Source of the DNA: Schizophyllum amplum
Taxonomy: Eukaryota; Basidiomycota; Agaricomycetes; Agaricales; Schizophyllaceae
Reading direction: 5' to 3'
Assembly (NCBI GenBank): GCA_007026445.1
Contig: VDMD01000007.1
Location: 496,001 to 560,000, forward strand
Length of the DNA stretch: 64,000 nucleotides
The notes below the pieces were generated by a model. The model saw nothing but the letters and a program-made list of their open reading frames with translations, did not search any database and was not told the DNA's origin. Positions 22,801 to 35,771 of this stretch are shown piece by piece (positions within the stretch are counted from its first letter, which is position 1; each line of letters begins with the position of its first letter). Made by a program: the position numbers and the translations under genes.

Positions 22801-23390
22801 GCAAGCGGGGACCGGTTCCTATTGACGCGCCGGATATCGTGTATAGTGCGGAGGACGATGCGATTATTGAGAGGTGGGCGAGGAGGGCTGGTGAGTCTAG
22901 GTCCTTTAACGCATGAGGAGTGGGGACTGAAGCTTGCGTGCAGTAACGACGACGTGGCATTCGGTGAGTGCGATGCTAGACCAATGACCGCAACCGTAGT
23001 CGCCTTCTCATCGTTCCGCTCATCAATAGCTCGGCACTTGCGCGATGAAGGCGCGCTCGGACGGCGGTGTGGTAGACGCGCGACTGAACGTGTACGGTGT
23101 GAAGGGGCTGAAGGTGGCGGACGTGAGTGCTTCTCCCTTCATCTCGCTCTTTTCTCTATCGCTCTTTCTCTATCATGCTTTTTGCGCCGGCCATGCTCAA
23201 TGGTGTCTTGGGTTGAAGGACTTGTTCGCCACGTTCTCTCTCCCCTGACCCATTATCGCTGACACACACACCCATCCGCCAGCTCTCCATCCCACCGTCC
23301 AACGTGGGCGCGAACACCTGCAGTACGGCGCTGGTCATTGGCGAGCGCGCGGCCGTGATTATTGGGGAGGAGTTAGGAATAGAGGTGTGA
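19811..23390 (+). CDS. Alcohol (methanol) oxidase 1, GMC family AA3_3
   Basis: About eleven exons code for a flavin-dependent GMC oxidoreductase of roughly 640 residues. Visible features are the FAD dinucleotide fold (DIIFAGAGTAACVAAGRL), the second GMC signature region (RLVVLSAGAFGTPAILERSG) and GVGENYQ. The C-terminal substrate domain includes GYKRSRELARRLPVYRGE, a segment typical of alcohol oxidases. The active-site His is in WHSLGTCAMK and the active-site Asn in PSNVGANTCSTALVIGERAA. These enzymes oxidise methanol or other short alcohols to aldehyde with release of hydrogen peroxide, useful when lignin demethylation yields methanol. The C-terminus is EELGIEV, without a consensus PTS1, so peroxisomal import by that signal is not supported. 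A paralogue lies at 32166-34821 on the other strand. Confidence 0.92.
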
Positions 23391-23472
23391 TGACCGTGAA
23401 GGGGCTAACGGATGAGGTGGGAAGGAGGCGGTACGCTGAGTCACTCGAAGATACGTAGTCAGCCTATGCTCA

Positions 23473-24238
23473 CACGTCGGGCAGACCTGATTTTTTCTAC
23501 GGAAAAAAGCCAAGAAAAAAGTGGGTGAAAAACAGGTGGTTTTTGGGAGGGAAAAACGCAGATTTTAGTAGTGGAAAAAGAGACCAAAATAGTGGTATTT
23601 TTGCGTGCAAAAAGAGCATCTTTCCATCCAGAAAAAAGCAGCGAAAAAGATGTTCTTTTTTCGTCCTTTTTCACGTGAAAAAACACGTTCTTTTCACGTG
23701 AAAAAAAGCACGTGAAAAGACCACTTTTTTCCGCGGAAAAAAGCACCCTTTTTACGCACAAAAAGGTGCTCTTTTCAAAATTCACACACGTTTTTCCGCA
23801 GAAGAAAGCGCCTTTTCTACAGCGGAAAAGTGCTCTTTTTACAGGGAAAAGCACAAAAGATCATTTTTCCGCGTGTAAAAAGAGCGCTTTCTTCTGCGGA
23901 AAAACGTGTGTGAAAAGAGCACCTTTTTGTGCGTAAAAAGGGTGCTTTTTTCCGCGGAAAAAAGTGGTCTTTTTACGTGCTTTTTTTCACGTGAAAAGAA
24001 CGTGTTTTTTCACGTGAAAAAGGACGAAAAAAGAACATCTTTTTCGCTGCTTTTTTCTGGATGGAAAGATGCTCTTTTTGCACGCAAAAATACCACTATT
24101 TTGGTCTCTTTTTCCACTACTAAAATCTGCGTTTTTCCCTCCCAAAAACCACCTGTTTTTCTTCTCTTTTTCCCCCACTTTTTCACCCACTTTTTTCTTG
24201 GCTTTTTTCCGTAGAAAAAATCAGGTCTGCCCGACGTG
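23473..24238. mobile_element. 766-bp near-perfect palindrome flanked by TCA direct repeats
   Basis: The left end CACGTCGGGCAGACCTGATT is the reverse complement of the right end at 24238, and the complementarity continues through both arms of about 375 nt to a centre near 23850. TCA precedes the left end (23470-23472) and follows the right end (24239-24241), so a 3-bp target duplication is likely. The arms are made of A/T runs separated by short palindromes (CACGTG, TTCCGCGGAA). The clearest arm difference is an insertion of about 27 nt near 24160 in the right arm. It encodes no transposase. The open frames on both strands are mirror images of each other caused by the palindrome. Confidence 0.85.
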
Positions 24239-24665
24239 TCAACAACTTCAAGAATCATAGCCAGTCGTCGCGAACACTGCAGGAAGCAGGTACTACTTAA
24301 CCGCTCCGGACAGTGGACGTGCTTGCGTTCTTCGGCCTCTGCGGTGTGCAGTAGAAGTGCGAAGGGCGATAGTAAGAGCGTGAGGACATTGCCTGCACAA
24401 GCCGGGTGACTGCCAGTGATACGGCCTCGGTCGAAGAGCGACGAGGAACTGGCTTATGAGGCGAGTTCCAGGATAAGCCCGATCTGAATAAATGGTCAAC
24501 TTTACATAAGTCAGCACGATAAACGATCGAATGCAAAGACTAACCACTGCAGGGCTGAGGTCTGAGGAAGTAGATGTGGGTCCATGCTGACGGCTCGTCG
24601 GACCGGCCGCTCCGCTTTGGCAACAAGTTCGCACGCCCCGCGCTCTGTAGTCTCTACTGACCACC
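24239..24665. other. Intergenic, upstream of the V-ATPase subunit e gene
   Basis: No gene is visible. It presumably holds the promoter of the gene at 24666. Confidence 0.45.
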
Positions 24666-24988
24666 ATGGCGTCCATCTTTCCTGTCGTGTCCTTGGCCAT
24701 CATCGTCCTCGTTCTCATGGCATGCACCGCTCTCTTTGTCCCAAAAGGTCCCCAACAAGTGTGCGTCTGCGCGGCCGGGCAGGACATGGGCAGTTGGGAA
24801 TGACTGACAATCCGGCAGTGTTGTCCGTACAGGGATTATGCTCGCGTTGGCAGCGTGCTACCTCATGTGGATGGTCACCTATATGGCACAGCTGCATCCG
24901 CTGATTGGTGCGTGGTCCACTTGGCGGGAGCACCTTGTACTGACTACCAGTACCTTTAGCACCCACACGGTCGCAGAAGGAGGCCTGA
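24666..24988 (+). CDS. VMA9: V-type proton ATPase subunit e (Vma9)
   Basis: This is a very small protein (about 80 residues) in three exons, too short for simple open-frame detection. Exon 1 reads MASIFPVVSLAIIVLVLMAC and TALFVPKGPQQ. After an intron of about 57 nt the second exon continues GIMLALAACYLMWMVTYMAQ and LHPLI. After a third splice it ends PLAPTRSQKEA. The two membrane hairpins and the LHPLI segment are those of subunit e of the membrane Vo sector, which is needed for assembly of the vacuolar proton pump. Splice phases work at both junctions, so the gene appears intact. Confidence 0.93.
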
Positions 24989-25402
24989 GTATGTGCGTCG
25001 GGACACGGGATGCATTCGGACTATATCAGGTGCGTGCTGTGACTCTAGCCGCTGTTGCTTGTCTTGACAAAGTCTCCAGAGACTGTACTCTTATTCACCA
25101 CTATGTAATGAACTCGCTCCGCGAGGTCTTCCCACAGTATGCGCGCTACAACTGGCGCGGAAGAGCTCGAATTCAAGACCAGATCCCAAGGATATCCATT
25201 CAGGCTTTCTTGCGAATGCACGGCTTTGGTGGAGCATACATTGCTGGTCTTCATCCATACTCAGCAGGCCCCTCCCAGTCATGACTTCGCGCGCGCAAGT
25301 ACACGGCGCAAAGCCTCAGGTTGTCCTGTCCCGACCGCACCCAACTCATCCCAGGTGCTGTCTGGTAATTTGACGTCATAAGCGCTCAAATAATGTTTTC
25401 AA
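24989..25402. other. Intergenic
   Basis: Nothing recognisable lies between the V-ATPase gene and the tRNA. Confidence 0.45.
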
Positions 25403-25500
25403 GCCCGCCTAGCTCAATCGGATAGAGCGTCAGACTCTTACAAAGTCTAAAAGGCGGGAAAGACAATCTGAAGGCTGCGAGTTCGACCCTCGCGGTGGGC
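25403..25500 (+). tRNA. tRNA-Lys (CTT) with a 25-nt intron
   Basis: Acceptor GCCCGCC pairs GGTGGGC. The D arm is GCTC..GAGC. The anticodon arm is TCAGA-CTCTTA(intron)A-TCTGA with anticodon CTT at 25437-25439, and the T arm is GCGAG-TTCGACC-CTCGC. The intron, about 25441-25465, begins right after position 37, the normal place for a nuclear tRNA intron. The mature sequence is the standard fungal tRNA-Lys(CTT). Confidence 0.95.
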
Positions 25501-27652
<2,152 letters not shown>

Positions 27653-28242
27653 CGTAGCCTACAGTGACCACTTTCATACCCGAGAGACGGCAGTCAATAT
27701 GTGTCGTTTGCACCAATCACCAGAAAATATACGGAGACTCGTGGCATGCAATGGCAGGCAGACTCACAGAGCCGCACCTCAAGCTCAAGATGGCCAAGAT
27801 TCCTTGTTATTTCCGCAGTTTTGCTGCAACTTGAGTCCACCTGGTCATGCGCAACTTGAACCTCGGAGCGTGCTTGTCTTCGCTTTGTTCGTCCCGCGCT
27901 GGACGGCCGGAATCGCATGTCCCGACTGATCAAGCCCACACACGACGCCATCTTTGTGTATACCTCTCGTCAGCAAGGCCATGGCTAACGAGACCGTATT
28001 CCTCTGGGTACTTGCTTGGCTGTGTTTGCTCGTGTGGTGCTTGTCAAACACGTGGAGCAGAGTTTTGCCTATTGCGGATGTTCGTGTCACGGGGCCGCGG
28101 CTTCTGCCGACGATCATTCATTTTGAGCTGTCGTCCAAGATCGACCACCCCTTGCTGTCGTCCGAACCCAATCCGAACCTACGCTGTATCGTCATCAGTG
28201 ACTGTCGACTGCGGTCCCCTCGCCAGGTCAACAGTACTTACG
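27653..28242. other. Intergenic with a gene relic
   Basis: Apart from the reductase relic at about 27860-27965 (separate entry) I see nothing coding. Confidence 0.45.
27860..27965 (-). pseudogene. Relic of an MDR-family reductase C-terminus
   Basis: The minus strand reads GLDQSGHAIPAVQRGTNKAK, which matches the C-terminus of the reductase at 59812-61337 (GLEQSGDAILAVQRGTNKGK). Nucleotides agree as well (TTCGTCCCGCGCTGGAC in both). Only about 100 bp remain and no upstream exons are found, so it is a dead fragment. Confidence 0.75.
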
Positions 28243-30169
28243 ATGAAGCTATCCAAGAGAACGCTCTCCGGCTTACGGCGAACGTTTCAGCAGGCGAAAA
28301 ATGCGGGAGACATACAACCAAAGGTCCATACTACAGTCACAAGCATTCTAGCTGCAGAAGGAGACTTTATGGCGCTTCAAATCGACCCTTTCACCCTCCC
28401 ACACGACCAGTGGCATCCAGATTATCCGCCGATTGCGCGCGGGCTACTGGCAATGTCGGACATCGAAGTCCTGCTTGGATTCCTGGGGTCTGCACCGCGA
28501 GACGTCCTTGACATGATATTGGGTCATATACGGGAGGGCTGACTTCAGTTGGATGTCTGGATCGATTTTATACATCCAGCCAATCGCCATCTCGATATCG
28601 ACTGCTCCACCGTACTACGGCTACTCCGGCTCTTGCGTCAAATCTTCCACCTAAAGAATGATCTAGCAGACTCGCTGGCGCAGACAAGCCAAATTTACGG
28701 GCAAGCGATGTGGCTTTGGTTGCACCTGCCCGATATGTGCCGGTCGCGAAGTCAGCAGATTCCCGGGACTGACGATATCATACAAGACCTACTGTGGTAC
28801 CAGATTACCAACGACGCCATCATATACGCCCTTAGCCTGCCTGGCACTAATCCTCGTAACCCCAAAACTTTTGATATGGTCGCTGCACGGGAGACGTTCG
28901 CCTCCGTCAACCATCATCCCAGTCGTCTCGTCGCGTACACCATCCGCAATGTGATCTACCTGCTCGCCAGCCTTCGCAAGGCATCCGGCAACGCAACAAT
29001 CGAAGACGAAAATGACGTTTCCCAGAGTGTTATGTTCGCTATCACTAATCTCGACCAAATCACCACCAATATAGACATCGACGGTGTTCGGAAGCGCGAC
29101 GTCACTGCACTTGTCGACCTTATGCGAGAGCTGCATACTACGCCCGGACATCGGTCAACTGCATTCGATGCATGCTCGCTCCTGTGCAGTCTCTGCCAAA
29201 ACACGTCTACCGAGCACCGCCCGATCGTCTGGGCGCTCAAGAGGGGTTTATTCCCCCTTCTGATCTCACTCTCGCGAACCGTATTCAATGAGCGAGAGCG
29301 CAGCGTGCTCTGCGACATGTTCATGCACATCGCTATCTGGACGTCGCATCTCCCTGTTGCTGCTGCTTTCTGCAATTATCGAGAAGAAGCGACCTTCAGC
29401 GCGGCGGGATTGGAGGACGTGGATAAGTGGACTTTGATAGACGAGGAGGTACTCAGGCGATGCGAGATGGTGCGACAAATGTACGATCTGAAATGCCAAT
29501 ATCCCGTACGTCGTTCGTCGCTTTGACAGTTGACGATTACTGACCAGAAAGCTTCAGAGCTGCGTTTTATCGCAAGACCTGGCAGAACGACGAATGGCTC
29601 TCCGTCGCTGCCAGTGCTACGAAGTTTATCCCGCCATGAAGCGTGCCAACGAGGCCACTGGCGCGTACACAAACAGACTTGCGCCGCTGTTAAGGGGGGA
29701 GCAGACGCCGGTTGCGCACCGCGGGAGCTAGCCAGTGGTACGTTTTCCAGCTCTCCCACTCTTGCTTGTACAGAATCTGACCGGCGCCTCAGATGCGACG
29801 TACTCTAGAGAGAGAGACGTATATTTTATCCAGCAGATCGCCCGAGACTACATTCAACGGCGCGGCGCGGAGGTCCTGGCTGCCGTCGAGCAGGCGGGCC
29901 CATGTCAGGACCCGAACAACGAAGTGGCCGTGGAGGTCTCCCTCTCTCCGAATATGCACCCACGACATCGGGTGTTGAGCACGCTCAAGGCGCACACGCA
30001 TAACTCGACCATCCCTGTATACGCTGTTCTCCGACCGACCGATCGCAACTCGCCTATACGGCCGGTCGTCATGGCTATGCGCTTGGAGCTGGACGACCTC
30101 GTCGCTGCTTCTCAGCGCATCTCTGAAAATCATTTGGACAGTGCGGAACTTCTGCCTGCGAGCAGCTGA
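28243..30169 (+). pseudogene. MYND-type zinc-finger protein gene, apparently broken
   Basis: A helical N-terminal region (MKLSKRTLSGLRRTFQQAKN, then RDVLDMILGHIREG) is followed by an in-frame TGA at about 28540 and then continues in the same frame (LQLDVWIDFIHPANRHLDID and about 320 further residues of alpha-helical repeat). The MYND finger follows around 29575-29680, but its two halves are in different frames: RRCQCYEVY in one and ACQRGHWRVHKQTC in the other. The third cysteine codon appears as CGC where TGC is expected. After an intron ending near 29790 the protein continues DATYSRERDVYFIQQIARDY to the stop. MYND fingers bind proline-rich peptides in regulatory complexes. Unless unusual splicing bridges both lesions, the gene is inactive. 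Mushroom genomes carry many paralogues. Confidence 0.6.
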
Positions 30170-30545
30170 TCAACCAGAATCTCATATTGCTCGACGAGGA
30201 ACGGAATGTGTGTAGAATCTGGGGAGAGACGAGAATGATATATCGATGCAGCGCCATCACGCCGTGCCATTGATTACCATACGCGCAAACTTGCGCACTC
30301 TGAACGCACCAATTGCTGCGTTTTCCCGTACGCTCTCATTTGCACTGCTTGTTGTGCGGCTATCGCTCCCGATGAACACTATGTATTTAACTGAGAAGAA
30401 TCAACAACGAATAATTTAAATGCACCCAGATCCAACGTTGATAGCCGTACAACATATCTCGACTTCTGGCTTCGCAGGCCGCCTGTGAGCGTCTCCTGCT
30501 CGTGGTATCTCTTCCTAGATCACTCCTGTCGCGTTCCCAGCTACC
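30170..30545. other. Intergenic
   Basis: Two genes converge here. No further gene is visible. Confidence 0.45.
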
Positions 30546-31915
30546 TCATGCCGCTGTGGTCCCAGCGGATCCCCCGCCCAATGCGCAGTCGCAGATCACC
30601 TGAGCGCGCCGGACGACAACCTGGGTCTCCTCTTTGCCCTCTGTCGAGTTGCCGCCGCCTACCTTGACCAGTCCGGGGAATACCGTCGCACCGACTCGGC
30701 ATGCGCCGCCGCGCTCGGAAGTCATGCAGCGCTTGACCAGCTCGATCTGGATGAAAATATGAGCAAGAGGGAAATGATGCCTGGGTGTACGAGGACTGAC
30801 CTGCCCTGGATGCAGCCCCGCGTTGATTTCGGGCACAAAAGCGCGATAGAACGCATCTCCTGCCGCCCCACCATGTAACATCCTCGCGAAGTCGAGTGCT
30901 GCGCTGAGCACAGCAGAGGGGAGCGGGGGTGGCAGGGGCAGATCTGCCTCTCCCGGTGTTAACGGATGGTTCAGCAGAACCCTGGCCAGCTCCGGCGCGT
31001 GCTCCGCTAACATTCCCCGCATCATCGCCGGCGCGTACTCTTGCACTGCCGCCGAAAACGTTAATCGACGCCACGCCGCAGCGGCGGGGGGTGCCCGAGC
31101 GAGGAGGTGCGCGTGCAACCGCGTCAGTTGTGCGTTCGCGGCAGGGGAATTGGTGGGCGCGAGGGTGTTGAGGGCGCCTTCTGCGACAGCTTCAGCGAGG
31201 ACGTGGCGGAGGATAGCGTGTGTACGGAGGGAGGAGGCGGGGGATGTGGCGGGTGAGGGTGCGGCGCTGTCCTGTGCGAGATCCGCTAACGCGGCGGCGG
31301 CGAGCACAGGTGCTGGTTGCGGCGGCGTACGAAGGACATCGGAGGCCCAGCGGTTGATGAGCTTGTCGAGGTGCGCCGCTGCGCTGCGGATGGAGAAGTC
31401 ATCCACAGTGTTGCCGTTCGCTGGCAAGTAGAAAGTACACGTCAGGGTCTGGATGCTTGAGTATGAATACAAGACGATGAACGAACCTGATGAGGCGGTC
31501 GTGGAGCCCGAAGGTGTTCCCTCGAGGAGTGCAATACGTGCACGCAGTGCGGCTACCTGCCGTTCCTGCTCTTCAAGTTGCAGTCGCTGCTGCTCGACCT
31601 TCTCGTGGGCGATACGCTGGTGTATAGGTCAGATCAACGTTCCCGGTATCTTGACGGGGCTATAACTCTAGGAAAATCTAAACGGGATGGAATACGCACA
31701 AAGTTCGTGAGTGCGTAGCGATATTGCTCGCCCGAGACGACATCAGTCTGCGATTGCTGCTGTGGAGGAGGCGATTGCTGCTGCCACAGCTGCTGTTGTT
31801 GCTGCTGCTGCTGCCACGTCTGTGATTGCATTGCGGGCGCGGGGGAGGGCGACGTTGGCTGAGGGGATGGCGTGTCCGCCGCACTCTCTCGTTTTCTACC
31901 AAAGGCACGTTTCAT
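30546..31915 (-). CDS. Hypothetical Q-rich coiled-coil protein
   Basis: I do not recognise a family. The N-terminus is MKRAFGRKRESAADTPSPQP followed by a Gln/Ser/Pro tract encoded by CAG/CAA triplet runs, then a short conserved-looking motif GEQYRYALTNF. After an intron comes a clear coiled coil (HEKVEQQRLQLEEQERQVAA). The remainder (NTVDDFSIRSAAAHLDKLIN, then Ala-rich helices, FYRAFVPEINAGLHPGQ) is predicted all-helical and ends with a Val-rich basic tail. Three introns are likely. The layout is that of a helical adaptor or scaffold. Function is unknown. Confidence 0.65.
31745..31815. repeat. CTG/CAG-type trinucleotide tract
   Basis: Runs of GCTGCTGTTGTTGCTGCTGC encode the polyglutamine stretch of the minus-strand gene. 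Such tracts vary in length between strains. Confidence 0.7.
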
Positions 31916-32165
31916 CGTGGCATGGCAAGAATCAGGAGAATAAGCGCCCGAGCTTGGCGGTACTTTACTTTCGGACCGGAGTGCCGGGAGAAGGATTATC
32001 TCGTCGAGGGCGCGGAATATTAGGCGCCGTGGTGCACCATGATCGATGTCTATATTGTTTACAATGCCAAGTAGTACTGCTCAATCCCCAACGTCTATAG
32101 ATGATATCAAGTGTATGATCTCGCTGCCGCTCACTCTTCTTGCGTCGCACTGGTGGCCTCCGGTC

Positions 32166-34821
32166 TCACAGCTTGATCCCAAGCTCCTCCGCAATAATGA
32201 CAGCGGACTTCTCGCCGATGGTAAGGGCCGTGCTGTAAGTATTGGCGCCGACGTTGGCTGGTGCAATGGAGATCTAGCGATAGCAGTCAGACTTCACTCA
32301 ACAGCATGGGCGGGAAGGACACTCACATCGCAAACCTTAAGGTTCTTCGTCCCGTACACGTTCAACTTCGAGTCTACCACACCCTTCTTTTCGCGCGGCA
32401 TCATGGCGCACGTTCCGAGCTGCAGGGAGTCAATGCCGGCCACGTTACACAGCGCGCAAGCTTACCGAATGCCATGCAGTTTGTACTAGGGAAAATGTTC
32501 AGTGCTGAACCGCTGTCTGTACGAGGAATACTTACCGAAGTTACGCACGTAGCGCTCGACCTCCTTCTCGTCCTCGTCGCTGTACTTGATTTCGGGTGCA
32601 TCGACAGCGACCGGACCCTTGGCAGTCTCCTTGCATTCCGCGGCACTCCCAGCAGCAAATCGGGGGTTGGCTGGGAGATATTCGCCACGGTATACCGGCA
32701 TACGACGAGCGATCTCGCGCGACTTCTTGTATCCCCACACGAGGGTAGAAACGTCCGCCTCGCGTTGGCTACAACATCGTCAGAACAATCGCAAAGTCAC
32801 AACGCGCGTCGACTCGACGCACTCAGTCAAAAAGCCGGCGTCAAAGTCGTGCAGCGCATTGGCGTCTTCGGCGTCGGTAATGTGCACGCTACCTCTCGAA
32901 ACAGGGTATTGCTGAAGGCTAGGTTAGACGGCAAAACTCCTCTACGGATGATAGAACGACGTACAGTGTAGAAGCCGACGCTGTAGTACTTGACCGGCGG
33001 AGCGACCGTAATGTCACCGAGGAAGCTATCTAACAGTCAGGAAAGAAGGACATGTTAACAACTAGCGACGCACGCAGCAACAGCGCCAACCCAGATGACC
33101 GGCTTGTCCTCAGCCTTCTCGAAGAAAGTCTTCCAGCGCTCTTCGAATGGCGTGCCCAGCGCCTTGAGCTCTGCCTCCGTGGGACGCATCTTGATACCAG
33201 CATCGATACCGCTACAGAGGCACGCCGGTCAGCCACCACGTCCATACTGACCTTCCACGGTCATGAGAGAGGCTCTCACTTGTGCGCGATCAGGCCCTTG
33301 CCTTCTTCCAGCCACTTCTTGTTCCATTCTAGGCGTGGGATGAGCGGGGTGTACGGCAGGAGAAAATGGATCACTGACTCTCCACCTCCGCCTTTTCGGA
33401 GCGGAACAGCGCGTCCATGGTGTCGGCATCATCAGATGCGTGGTACGGGACGAAAACCACGTTGTGATCTATGCGCGCGTCAGGGGAAAGTCGTATTGTA
33501 AGTGCAACACATAGACGCACCCTGGTAGTTCTCGCCGACACCAGGAAGGTCCACCTTCACCTTGATGCCGAGCTTTTCGAGGATCTTCGCGTTGCCAACA
33601 CCGGATCTGCGAAGAGAGAACGGTCAGAGTAGGTTGAACAACCAGGACGAGGCACGGACCTCTCAAGGATTGTCGGCGAGCCAAAGGCGCCAGCAGCGAC
33701 GACAACGAGACGGCCAGCATACGCAGACTTCACAGTCTGATCGGCGTTGGGCCGGAGAACCGTGTCCGCGACGTATTCGACGCCAACGGCCTTGTCGCCC
33801 CTACGATACGATTAAAACACTTCCACTGGTCCAGCGTCGCTGCTTACTCGAAGAGGACCTTCTTCACCCTCTGGCCGGTCTCGATCACCAGGTTTTTGTT
33901 GTGCGCCTGGTTGTAAATGTAGTGATGGGGGACGTCTGACCTCCGGCCAGTCTTCTGGTCGACGAACTTGGCCCAGCGCTACAAGAATGAAACCGAGAAA
34001 AATGAGTGTATGCAAATTATTTATGGCATGAGTACGCACTCCATAGCCATTGCATTTGTACAGGCCGTTCACGTCGTCTATGGGTCCACGCTCCTTGTCG
34101 TACGCGAGCGACGTCTCAAGGAATTGTTTGCCGACGTTCATGTACATTCCGCCGTACGAGACCTTGAGCGGGCCATCATAGCCATGCGTAGGCCGATCAG
34201 GCTCTTCCTGATAGGTCTCCATCTGTGGCGCGATCAGCTATCGTAAGCAGACGAGCGTAGCGCAGAAACGCACCTTTTTCAATAGAGGCAGGAGGTCATC
34301 ACAGCCCCACCCTGGGTTCTTGTAGACGTTCTTCCAGTCGTCGAAGTCCGATGCGGCGGCGCGGTTGTACATCGTGACTGGAGGTAGTGTCAGCCCAGCG
34401 CGTCATTCATTAAGAGTTGGGCTGACAGTTGACGGAGCTGCCGCCGCCCAGGCAGCGACCAGAGGGCGTAATGATCGATCTGTTGCCGATCGTCGGGGAC
34501 GGCTTGCCAGCGTTGAATGTGACCGTCTTGCTCGTCGGCGCCAGGTGGCTGAAGTAGCGGAACGGCTGGATGTGCGCATCGAGGTCCTTGGTATGCTCGC
34601 CGGCCTCCAAAATCTAGACAAGAAGGTGAGCGCCCGAGGATGATAAAAAATGTGAGGCAGACTCACAAGGATCTTCAACGACGGGTCGGCGGCGGCGAGG
34701 CGACCAGCGGCAACGCAAGCGGCGCAACCTCCTGCACGAAGGATGTCGATGAGCACGGCAATGGAAGAGTGCGCAATTACGAACCTCCGGCGAAGATGAT
34801 GTCGTATTGAGCAGGAGCCAT
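32166..34821 (-). CDS. Alcohol (methanol) oxidase 2, GMC family AA3_3
   Basis: This is a paralogue of the gene at 19811-23390 with the same landmarks: DIIFAGGGCAACVAAGRL (FAD fold), THGYDGPLKVSYGG, RLVVVAAGAFGSPTILERSG, VWGYKKSREIARRMPVYRGE, the active-site histidine in WHSLGTCAMMP and the asparagine in PANVGANTYSTALTIGEKSA. At least eight short introns occur at positions like those of paralogue 1. The C-terminus is EELGIKL, again not a consensus PTS1. It oxidises methanol or a related short alcohol to aldehyde plus hydrogen peroxide. A TATA box sits about 65 nt upstream. It appears intact. Confidence 0.92.
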
Positions 34822-34882
34822 TGAGAGAGACGCTATCAAGAAGAGAAGGGCGTTACAGAGTCGAAATGAGCATCGGTGCGGT

Positions 34883-34891
34883 CCTTATATA
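34883..34891 (-). promoter_or_regulatory. TATA box of alcohol oxidase 2
   Basis: Read on the minus strand this is TATATAAGG, 62-70 nt upstream of the ATG at 34821. The remaining part of 34822-35771 shows no gene. Confidence 0.6.
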
Positions 34892-35771
34892 CGGGCGCGC
34901 AGCCGACCAGGAGGCGCCGATTCGCATATTGGATCGCTGATGGGGAAGGCACTCCGGTGGATACGAGGTTCCGTCCCTCCGGTCGTTGATCTTCTTCTTG
35001 AATTGCTGAGACCTTACGAAGTCCCCTTCTTTGGCCTGACGTGTGAGAAAAATTGTTATTGTGGGCCAGGCGCACACTGGTCATGCCTGCGCTTTCCCTG
35101 TCGATCTTTTTTCACCTCGCGCCAAGAGAGCATGTCCAGTTCAGCCCTGACAACTAGGAGAACGAGGGAGCGCAGCGACTGTAGCAAAGTCGCATGACGG
35201 AGATGCGGACGTCCCTTTGCTGGGTGTAGCCTGGTCTTCTCGAAGCAGCAGGGTATTCTGATTATTCTGGAGAAGCATAGCAGCAAGGTCAAGTTGCCCG
35301 TTGGGAAGACACCAGGCCTCAGGCCTCAGGATGCAGAGTCAAAGGTACTGGGGCGATGAGGGAGGGGTATGAGATCGAGTTCAATTTCAAAGTTGGGATT
35401 CGCACAGCGCCGACGGCAACTGCCGAAGACTGATCCTGTGACCAGTGGCGCTTGAGCGCTCCGGGTCGCATTGGATCGTGCTCTACAGCAGCTTTCAAGC
35501 TGAGCCACCTTGTAAAGGTCTAGTGATAGTAGTGCTCTCTGTGTCGAGAGCCAAACGCTATCCATTTTGAACTTACCCAGAACGTCAGCTGATATTCAAG
35601 TTGCCGGCCCATAACGTCCACGGAGACCAGTCTGACCACGGGAGCGCCGGCAGAAACAGTACCATTAAAGTCCACTACAGTTGCTCTACGCGCTCTACAG
35701 CATCAAGGAATCACCTTGCATGAGTTATCAATACAAACAATGCGAAGCTACTTAGCCATGCCCGCGTCGCC

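Noticed and set aside
23459..24258. Several open frames of 60-130 residues on both strands (Lys/Phe-rich)
   Set aside because: They are mirror translations of the palindromic element's A/T runs, with no domain and identical on both strands.
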